Positions 1 through 6,555 of a DNA stretch of 7,569 nucleotides are shown here, in pieces; within the stretch, counting starts at the first letter, position 1; every line of letters begins with the position of its first letter. The stretch comes from CAYTKU01 sp964550845. Its GTDB lineage: Bacteria; Patescibacteriota; Patescibacteriia; Magasanikbacterales; UBA922. A program made the translations under genes and the position numbers. Below the pieces are notes generated by a model. The model was not told the origin of the DNA. It ran no database searches and saw nothing but the letters and a program-made list of their open reading frames with translations. Location of the stretch: assembly GCA_964550845.1 (NCBI GenBank), contig CAZKAD010000047.1, positions 1-7,569 on the forward strand, read 5' to 3'.

Positions 1-1295
1 ACCGCCTGATAGGCTAAGAATGCGATGAGTCCGATGATGATACAGGTCAGTGCGAAGATGCTATCATTACCCAGAGGGAGCCTCATCAGATAGATGACAG
101 TGATGGCAGTACACAGGACTATCCCCGATAGCCAGAAGAGACGATCATGGCTCGTGATACCATACTGATCGAGGAGAGATGTCGCAGTCATGATGATCCC
201 GATATGGGCTATCTGCCATATCGTCGATGCGATGACGATAGTCACAGTGCTGACACCGAGCGGGAGGATAGTCACATAGAGTGTCGTGACTGCTATCACG
301 AGAGCGATCTTTTTGTATCGTGTATATCGATATGATGCTCTATCCGTCGCTATCAGAGCGATGATAAAACATATCACTCCACCTCGATACCAGAGCATGG
401 TCTCTCCATTGCCATACTGGACATAGGTGACGATAGTCCGACAGAGGAGTGCTATGAGTGTGATGATATTGCTACACTGGAGAAACTGTACTCATCATCA
501 TGATGGTACTCGTCACTGTGTATAGAGTCGTTTGAGAAATGATCGTCACCGGTTTTGGTGGCGGACTGTCGCATCGTGAAATGTTTTACCTCTCAGTATG
601 TCACGAGGATGGAGTATCCTGTCTGGTTGCTGTGTATAGGTCTCGAGTGTACTACTATACTCGTAGAGATTCAGGATGATCGCATGATATGCCATCACCA
701 TGACCAATGCCCATCATCGATCAGGGAGGAGGATCGTCCCCATGATGCTATATCGTCGTACATGATTACATATCTCTTTGCTCGTCAGGAAGTATTTTTT
801 TGTTTCTTTGTCTGTCTCGTGGCTGAGACGATAGCGATAGAGTAGTTGCCAGACAGTCGTCAGTGCTATGGCTATCCATCACGTATAGTCTGGTAGCCGT
901 CGTACGCTCTGTATGATCAGTGCGAGTGATGCTGTTCGTCATCATCGGATAAAGATATATTCACCGATGGTATATCTTCTCATAAATGATCACCGTCGAG
1001 CGATACTATTGATCGTCAGGAGCATAATACTCGTGCTGTACCAGGGGAGTCATTGCTGATGCCCGAGATAGAGTATACCGAGCATACTCATGATCCATCA
1101 GAGCGATCCACCATAATACTGTCGTATATGCTTTCGTCGTCATTGTGTCTGTCACCATCATCCGAATGCTATGATGCGTTCTGCACTATAGATGATAAAA
1201 AATGCAAGCGGTATGCTCACCATCCGAGGCATTTGTACCCAGATGAAATAGAAGGAGAAGAGGATGGTGCTGAGTGCTATGATCAAACTACCCAT
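1..1295 (-). CDS. Multi-pass membrane protein, possibly MFS-like transporter (3' end outside window)
   Basis: About 431 codons are open on the minus strand once UGA is read as Gly; some fifteen in-frame UGAs occur (for example complement 492-500, three in a row, and 1140-1160) and no TAA or TAG. The protein is dominated by hydrophobic Ile/Leu/Val/Ala/Tyr stretches separated by short Arg/Lys-rich loops, so it should be a polytopic inner-membrane protein. Two loops resemble the motif-A loops of major facilitator superfamily transporters: GGWGQTQGRRK near residues 43-54, and ATDRASYRYTRYK in the second half. That similarity is suggestive only; I do not recognise the family. A long charged central region (roughly residues 150-260) would be a cytoplasmic loop. 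The start is the first in-frame ATG after an in-frame TAA at 1329-1331; no Shine-Dalgarno is visible. It lies 28 bases downstream of the minus-strand gene ending at 1324, so the two are probably co-transcribed. The C-terminus lies beyond base 1. Confidence 0.7.
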
Positions 1296-1323
1296 AGATA
1301 TGATGATTGTTGATGAGCTGAAA

Positions 1324-1430
1324 CTACATTAATGCAAGATTTGCAATAAGTAGTCTTTGTATAATGATTACACCGACGATAGCAAGAATAAGAGCAAGGA
1401 AAATGACAATAATATGACTACGACGCAATG
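1324..1430 (-). CDS. C-terminal membrane-anchor fragment of a gene broken by the assembly gap
   Basis: Thirty-four residues are open on the minus strand from the edge of the N gap to a TAG at 1324-1326. They start with a basic LRRSH and continue into one clean hydrophobic segment (IIVIFLALILAIVGVIII, then QRLLIANLALM at the end). This looks like a C-terminal single-pass transmembrane anchor. It may be the tail of the same gene whose N-terminal part is at 1531-2068: both lie on the minus strand, both run open into the gap, and no start or stop separates them in what is visible. The frames differ, but the true gap length is unknown, so this does not argue against one gene. Confidence 0.5.
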
Positions 1431-1530
1431 NNNNNNNNNNNNNNNNNNNNNNNNNNNNNNNNNNNNNNNNNNNNNNNNNNNNNNNNNNNNNNNNNNNNNN
1501 NNNNNNNNNNNNNNNNNNNNNNNNNNNNNN
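1431..1530. other. Assembly gap (100 N)
   Basis: Exactly 100 unknown bases, the conventional placeholder for a scaffold gap of unestimated size. Minus-strand coding sequence enters and leaves it. No sequence can be inferred. Confidence 0.98.
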
Positions 1531-2068
1531 TGTGGAGTTGGCGTACTTCTTCTTTGTAGTTCTCTTTTTGTCAGAACTTTGTCTCGATGAGTTCTATGTC
1601 ATTGATGGTTTGGGAGATGATCGTGGTTATTCTTGCTAGTTTCTCTGCACTGATATGTTGATATGTTTCATTGTCTTGTGCTTCCGCCCTTTTTCTTGTT
1701 TCTGTAGTCTGGTCGATGGAACGGTTTTGATAGGTGGCGATCAGTTGTTGTGACAATTCGGGGCTGATAGATTTGTCCGATGTCTGGATGGCTGTGATAG
1801 GTAAGCCGAGTAGTACGATACGCTCACAGGCCTGCTCGACAGTCTCGGCAGCGATACAGCATGTGATAGTTAGCCCTTCGTACTCTATCTGAGCGAATAT
1901 ACGGCCTGATTTTGGCCATCCAGGGACGACAGTGATTCATACGACGATTACTTTGGCATCGTTCATGATATGTTTGATTTGTTCTTCGTTTTCTGCTTGA
2001 ATGACAAAATCTGTCGGTATAGCCGTCTGTTCATCTATTTGTTTGATCGTGCGTACGAGAAATATCAT
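1531..2068 (-). CDS. Unknown protein, N-terminal part with charged C-terminal helix region (truncated by gap)
   Basis: About 179 residues are open on the minus strand with UGA as Gly (UGAs at complement 1937-1939 and 1571-1573). I do not recognise the family. The first about 110 residues look like a compact alpha/beta domain (VIVVGITVVPGWPKSGRIF, then an amphipathic strand-helix pattern with a CC pair). The next part, from residue about 105, is Gln/Thr/Glu/Lys-rich and helical (TTETRKRAEAQDNETY and after), possibly coiled coil. It runs into the N gap. With the hydrophobic tail at 1324-1430, the simplest model is a cytoplasmic domain, helical stalk and C-terminal membrane anchor. The start is uncertain: ATG at 2066-2068 is the first in-frame ATG, but the frame stays open to a TAG at 2225-2227 and the extra sequence also looks protein-like, so a non-ATG start further up is possible. 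No Shine-Dalgarno is seen. Confidence 0.6.
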
Positions 2069-2285
2069 AACGAGCAGCTCAAAGAAGGACAATAAAGTCT
2101 TGCAATCGTAGGGTATAATCTGTACAAATAGCCTTTCTTGTAGCTGTGCTCTATTGGCGTATTTGTCCTCGTCTAAGTATAGCGATACTTCCTTGTTTTG
2201 TCTCGTATTATTGCGTCCTTTCGTCTATAATAGCTTGTCTTATTGTTATTTTGATATAGAGTATTTTATCTAGTATGCATTGTCG
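2069..2285. promoter_or_regulatory. Divergent intergenic region with probable promoters
   Basis: This lies between the minus-strand unknown gene and the plus-strand KH-ATPase, so it should hold promoters for both directions. On the plus strand there is a perfect TATAAT at 2226-2231, about 55 bases before the ATG, and the sequence to 2275 is notably A+T-rich. No well-spaced TTGACA-like -35 accompanies it. On the minus strand a TATACT lies near 2179. Part of this region (2069-2224) may instead encode an N-terminal extension of the minus-strand gene. Confidence 0.3.
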
Positions 2286-3572
2286 ATGTCTCTTTCTTCT
2301 CTTCCTCCGCAATCACCGAGTGTATTAGACGCTTTCTTCACTCCTGAGACGATGTCTGTGCATATGAAAGTATGAACTCGTATGCTCGCCAAGATAGGAA
2401 GACCAGGTAAGCGAGAAGCAGTCTATGCGGAGAGTCTCATGGATCATGATGCCATCCAGCATATTGTCGATACATTGCTCGAAGAGATACAATATCGTAG
2501 CGATGCTTTCCTCGAGATAGACAGAAAGCTCTCGAAAGTAGTGCAGTTGGGCTACTATAGAGTAGTGATTGTCTTCCCTCCGCTTTCTGATGCTCTCGAG
2601 ATCACTATCGTGAGACCAGTCAGGAGGCTTCATATCGATGATTATCATCTTGATCCCAAGGTCTACGAACTCCTCCAAAACAAATCGCAAGGTATCTTGA
2701 TCTCTGGTGCACCATGATCAGGTAAGACTACTTTTGCACAGGCTCTCGTCGATGTCTATGTCGACGCTCACAAGATTATCAAGACTATCGAATCACCTCG
2801 TGATCTCATGGTACCTGAAGAAGTCGTCCAGTACTCATTTACCTATGGAGGACATGATGAAGTCAGAGATATTCTTCTGCTTTCTCGTCCTGACTATACT
2901 ATCTACGATGAAGTGAGAAATACCAATGATTTTATGCTCTACAAAGATCTGAGGCTGACAGGGATTGGCTTGGTGTGAGTCATCCATGCGAGTAACCCGA
3001 TCGATAGTATCCAGAGATTTGTCGGCAATATCGAGCTCGGTATCATCCCACAAGTGATCGATACGGTCATCTATATCGAATGAGGTATCGTCCAAGAGAT
3101 ATATACACTCAAATTGACCGTCAAGACGCCATCGGGTATGATGTCGGCTGATCTCGCTCGTCCTGTCGTCGAAGTGTCTAGCTTCCTCACTGATGAGCTC
3201 AAGTATGAGCTCTATAGCTTCGGTGAGCAAGTCGTCGTCATACCACTAGCCGATATCGCTCAGCAACTCCAAAACTCACCTACCAACAAACTTGCCGAAG
3301 CACATGTCAAAGAGTTTCTCGATACGAGGATACGCTGTCCCTATAGCATGACGATCAAAAACGATGAATTAATCCTTTCTGTCGCAGATGCGGATAAGTG
3401 AGCTATTATCGGTAAGTGATGAGAAAATATCCAATATCTCGAGAAAGAGCTCGGCATGCGTATATCCGTCAAGACGGGTGATGCATTTGATCATGGTGAT
3501 GATGCGGGGACTGGTGGATATCGTCGTTGACCCAAGATGCCTCTCCAGTCACGCAAAAAGAAAAGAAGATAA
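2286..3572 (+). CDS. PilT-family ATPase with C-terminal KH domain (archaeal COG1855 type, lacking the PIN domain)
   Basis: 428 residues with UGA as Gly (UGA at residues 30, 144, 231, 266, 372, 378, 379 and 415). An N-terminal linker with TPETMSVHMK and AKIGRPGKR (about residues 19-44) and a segment ending VRPVRRLHIDDYHL lead into the ATPase: Walker A GAPGSGKTT (141-149), an SPRDL box, Walker B PDYTIYDEVRN (about 202-212) and the His-box segment GLVGVIHASNPIDSIQRF (about 228-246), then ELGIIPQVIDTVIYIE. The C-terminus holds a KH-type RNA-binding motif, AIIGKGGENIQYLE (373-386), and a basic tail ending RKKKRR. In archaea, proteins with this ATPase-KH order carry an N-terminal PIN nuclease domain and run to about 600 residues. 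Here an in-frame TAG at 2271-2273 rules out such a domain. The ATPase core resembles the hexameric motors of type IV pili, but the KH domain suggests an RNA-linked role. ATG 2286 is the first in-frame ATG; there is no Shine-Dalgarno. The next gene starts 42 bases after the TAA. Confidence 0.88.
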
Positions 3573-3614
3573 GAAATAGTTTCATTTTTTCGCTTTATTC
3601 TTGTTTTTCTATCT

Positions 3615-5027
3615 ATGTCACAGTTGAAGTATATGAAGATGTGAGTCACTGTCTGAGCATCTATATCCAAAGAAACCATCCTCTCCAAACTGATCAATAT
3701 GGTCCATGTATTTCGTGTCAATGTTGCTGATAAGCCTTTTGATGATGTACAGAAGAAATATATCGACACCATCCTCAAGATCGATGATAGCAAGACGATA
3801 GTCTTAGAGACCAAGGGTGAAGAGGTGAGTATCAGGAATATCCCCAATGTCGTCTGTAGTGCATGACAGACGATCACTATCGAATACTCACAGATTCATG
3901 AAGAAGATGAGAAAGTCATTTTCGTCAACTATGCGTTTTTGCCACAGATGCCGAGAGGGACGCAATTATCGTTTGAAGGGAGTAAGGTGATCCTCGAAGT
4001 CATAGACAATGATGATGATAAGGCGACATGTACCATTATTACTGGAGGAAAGACATCGCTGGGTCAGAAAGTTATCTTTGCATGATATGTCCCCAAATTA
4101 TCATTTTTGTCGGACAAAGATAAGAAGGATGTGATCTGGGGTATCCATAGTGGTGTGAATCTCTTGGCTGCTTCATCGGTGAAGACGGCTGAAGATATCG
4201 TGGATATGAAGCGTTTCCTCGATAGCCAAGAGGCCTATGGTATCAAAGTCTATGCGAGATTGCATAGGATAGAAGCGTATGATCATATCGATGCCATTGT
4301 CCATGCTGCTGATGGTATATTGCTAGGATCGGGTGATATCGGATGGATGGAGTGAAAGATGGATGAACTTACATTGATACAAAAAATAAAATCATTAGGG
4401 AAGCCCGTCATGCTCTGTTTGCATGCTGGTCTGATGAAAAGTGATGATAAGTTGCGTAAGCTGATGCATCTGTATGCTGCTGCATGAGTCGATATGATTA
4501 TGGTCGAAGAAGATATCACTGAAGTGAAGTCGCCACTCGATCCACTCTCGACGATTACGAATTTTCTCATCGAATGAGAGCAAAAAAACATAGCCAATAT
4601 AGCAGGCTATGATCTCTCCTATATGTATAATGGCGTCGTCGATGAATCATCCTATCTCGTATCGCTCCTTCCTCGTATTATAGCAGATACAGGTGCGAGA
4701 GTGGCTATTTGTTATACGGCAGGAGGTCTCACATCTGCGAGGATTGCATCATTGAAGCTCAATATCCCAGTGATCGTGTTCACGAGAAATGATTTTATCT
4801 ATAGATATAACAATCTGCTTCGAGGTATCAAAGGATATAAGATCTGACAGACATCGACATATAGCGAGCTCAAACAGATAGGCAAAGAGATGATCAGGAT
4901 ACACTTCAAGGGTAATATCTCGCTTGATGATAAAGTGATCATCATCAATGCTATCGAAACCGATGTCGATCAGTCGATTGATGGTATTATCAATGGTGTC
5001 GAATTATATAAATTTAAAAATATATAA
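3615..5027 (+). CDS. Pyruvate kinase homologue, probably catalytically inactive
   Basis: 470 residues, the usual length of bacterial pyruvate kinase, with eight UGA-glycines (residues 10, 14, 84, 157, 247, 291, 321, 411). The fold is traceable end to end: the N-terminal VTVGASIS strand, FRVNVAD (33-39; family RxNFSHG), LETKGEE (64-70; family DTKGPE), a complete B domain, PKLSFLSDKDKKDV (about 160-173), DGILLGSGDIG (family DGIMVARGDLG), KPVMLCLHAG (family ATQML region) and the C-terminal domain with AGGLTSAR. Against E. coli PykF as I recall it, the catalytic Lys220 becomes Arg215, the metal ligand Glu222 becomes His217, Arg of ARGD becomes Ser, Thr278 becomes Leu269, Ser of NFSH becomes Ala38, and the PTRAE motif is absent. 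The metal-binding Asp is kept (Asp241). The real enzyme makes ATP and pyruvate from phosphoenolpyruvate in glycolysis; this protein probably cannot, and a structural or regulatory role is an inference. ATG 3615 follows a T-rich leader without a Shine-Dalgarno. Confidence 0.87.
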
Positions 5028-5115
5028 AAAAGTGCTTTTTGCTCTTGATTTGTATCGAAGAAATATATACAAGTGTCTTATATAGCTAGTCTTTATTTTT
5101 CTATTTATCATACAC
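5028..5115 (+). promoter_or_regulatory. A+T-rich intergenic region, possible promoter for the DUF3127 gene
   Basis: Eighty-eight bases between the pyruvate kinase homologue and the small OB-fold gene. They contain TTGATT (5045-5050) and TATATA elements (5064-5069 and 5079-5084), but none at the ideal 17-base spacing. Just after the previous stop is a weak inverted repeat, A5-GTGC-T5 (5029-5042), which could slow polymerase but lacks a G+C stem. Promoter function is inferred from composition and gap size. Confidence 0.25.
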
Positions 5116-5427
5116 ATGCAGTACGAAGGTAAAATTATCTACATCGGTGATGTAGAAACAGTCGGTCAAAACTGACTTCAAAAGCGTACATTTGTCCTCG
5201 AAGAGATCACAGACAGAGAGTTCAAAGGTAGTATCGCTATCGATCTCATCAAAGACAAAACATCACTCATCGATAACTACAATGTCGGCGATGTGATCAA
5301 AGTATCACTCAACTCGAGAGCAAATCTTGCACAATCATCATGAAGATATTATAATAGTATCACTGCATGGAGGATAGAGTGATGAGCTGGATGATCTAGT
5401 GCTCCTGCTGATGACCTTCCGTTCTAA
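5116..5427 (+). CDS. DUF3127-like OB-fold protein with SSB-like C-terminal tip
   Basis: 103 residues with UGA as Gly at 20, 76, 89, 90 and 93. The order of elements matches the DUF3127 family as I know it: an opening MQYEGKIIYIG strand, NGLQKRTFVLEE (19-30), the VGDVIKVSLNSR strand (57-68) and a closing RYYNSITAWRIE (77-88). These small proteins are predicted OB folds resembling single-stranded DNA-binding protein. A short Gly/Ser-rich linker then leads to the acidic terminus APADDLPF. Bacterial SSB ends in DDDIPF, the tip that docks repair and replication partners, so a role as an accessory single-strand nucleic-acid binder is likely. This tip reads correctly only because several upstream UGA codons are glycine. 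The start is the ATG at 5116, without Shine-Dalgarno. Transcription ends at the hairpin 14 bases after the TAA. ruvB lies convergent next to it, which gives weak support for a recombination/repair role. Confidence 0.75.
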
Positions 5428-5440
5428 TTATATATATACC

Positions 5441-5468
5441 AAAAACCTCTCAGTTGAGAGGTTTTTTT
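5441..5468. terminator. Bidirectional rho-independent terminator
   Basis: A perfect hairpin: AAAAACCTCTC (5441-5451), loop AGTT, GAGAGGTTTTT (5456-5466), continuing in T to 5468. The run of A before and T after the CCTCTC/GAGAGG stem gives a U-tract in both directions, so it serves the plus-strand DUF3127 gene (stop at 5427) and the minus-strand ruvB. The T tract overlaps the ruvB stop codon (complement 5467-5469). Confidence 0.9.
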
Positions 5469-6507
5469 AATGATTTGTAATTCTTCATTTTCCTGTCTTG
5501 CTAATCAGATTGAGCTTCAAGAGAAGTGGTTCGATCTCTTTCTCGATACTGTCTTCATTGATACCGAGCTGGAGAGAGATCGTCCTGAGTCCGACAGGGC
5601 CATCGCTTTGTGTCAGAATATTGAGATATTGTTGATGGATAGTGGTGAGTCATCCATCTTTGATGGCTAGTCGAGCATCGCAGACTGACCATCTCTCAGC
5701 ATCTAGGAGCATATCGCTATGGGTGGATATGAGAAAGTCTCTGATCTTGATAGCAAAGGAGTGGATCTTTCTCGGTACGGTCTCTACTTTGGCACTGATA
5801 GCAGGCAATAGAGCTATATCATAGTCGATGCCGTACATATCTAGATATCTCATGAGGATCTGTTGTTTTTCGCTATCATTATAATCGACACAGTGAAATG
5901 CGTAGACGAAGCGGTTCTTTAGTGGCTCGGACATAGTCTCTGGTTTGGTCGTCGCACCTATGAGCGTAAATGGTTGGAGCGGTATCCTGACTGATCCGCC
6001 ATCAGGCATGACCATATCGATAGCAAAATCTTCCATAGCGATGTAGAGTATTTCTTCGATATTTGGTTTGATCCTATGGATCTCATCGATGAAGAGGATA
6101 TCATGTGGCTGGAGTGCAGTGAGCACAGAGATGATATCAGCAGGCTTGGTGATAGCATAGCCTGTGACGACATGGAGGTGTTTGTCATAGATATTGGCGA
6201 TAATATGTCCGAGTGTCGTCTTGCCATAGCCACTAGGTCAGCAGAGGAGGATATGTCCGAGTGTATGATTGCTCTTGTGAGCACTATCTATCGCTTTCTG
6301 GAGTACCGATGTGATGTGTTTTTGTCCGATAAATGTCTCAAAGGATACAGGACGTTTATTCTCATGAGACTTCTTTGCTGTGATCCTGTCTTTCGCTTCG
6401 CGTCAGCTCTGTTCTTTCTTTTTCTGCAAAGAATCTTTCTGACCCGTGTGAGATAGTGATTTCTTGGGTGTTATTTTGGGATCGTTGAATGATATAGTCT
6501 TGATCAT
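5467..6507 (-). CDS. ruvB: Holliday junction branch-migration ATPase RuvB
   Basis: 346 residues, UGA-Gly at 35, 90, 286 and 341. RuvB is the hexameric AAA+ motor that, with RuvA, drives branch migration of Holliday junctions. Visible motifs: RPVSFETFIGQ (52-62), Walker A GPSGYGKTT (90-98, first Gly from UGA), Walker B DILFIDEIHRI (136-146), LYIAMEDF (154-161), the hairpin region MPDGGSVRIPLQPF that contacts RuvA in the family, sensor 1 LIGATTK (182-188) and the probable arginine finger in KNRF (Arg199). The sensor-2 region keeps only PR (family GTPRI). The C-terminal winged helix is clear: GPVGLRT, IEKEIEPLLLKL and SKTGKGRITNH at the end. The first about 50 residues are a Lys/Ser/Gln-rich basic extension, some 30 longer than usual. 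ATG 6505-6507 is the first in-frame ATG after TAA 6541-6543; the leader CACCACCCCTCTCT has no Shine-Dalgarno. It lies 48 bases downstream of the SLH gene. ruvA and ruvC are not in the window. Confidence 0.95.
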
Positions 6508-6555
6508 AGAGAGGGGTGGTGATGAGAAGAAGGCTGATTGTTATCTATGTCTGTA

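Noticed and set aside
441..520. Repeated CATCATCA/TGATGATG tracts, here and around 930-945 and 1140-1165, as possible microsatellites or regulatory repeats
   Set aside because: They are explained by runs of UGA-Gly and Ile codons in the minus-strand coding frame; no regular array, no CRISPR-like spacing.
147..1313. Plus-strand ORFs at 147-335, 555-845 and 1053-1313
   Set aside because: Low-complexity, His/Asp/Cys/Ser-rich translations opposite a continuous hydrophobic minus-strand frame; they are antisense shadows.
2325..3230. Minus-strand ORFs at 2325-2690 and 2835-3230
   Set aside because: Exact antisense of conserved parts of the KH-ATPase; no recognisable motif of their own.
3573..3600. 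Possible terminator after the KH-ATPase (GAAA-TAG-TTTC then T6)
   Set aside because: Only a 4-bp A/T stem with a 3-base loop; too weak. The T-rich run is better described as the leader of the next gene.
3491..3877. Minus-strand ORF of 128 residues, partly hydrophobic
   Set aside because: Lies opposite the ends of two convincing plus-strand genes and the T-rich spacer; its hydrophobicity arises from complementing Asp/Lys/Glu-rich codons.
2286..5427. Apparent pseudogenes or frameshifts: plus-strand genes broken into many short ORFs under the standard code
   Set aside because: All breaks are in-frame TGAs with no frame change, and TGA lands on conserved Gly positions. Recoding explains them fully.
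5470..6456. Plus-strand ORFs at 5470-5670, 5642-5824 and 6076-6456
   Set aside because: Antisense to ruvB, whose motifs are unambiguous.
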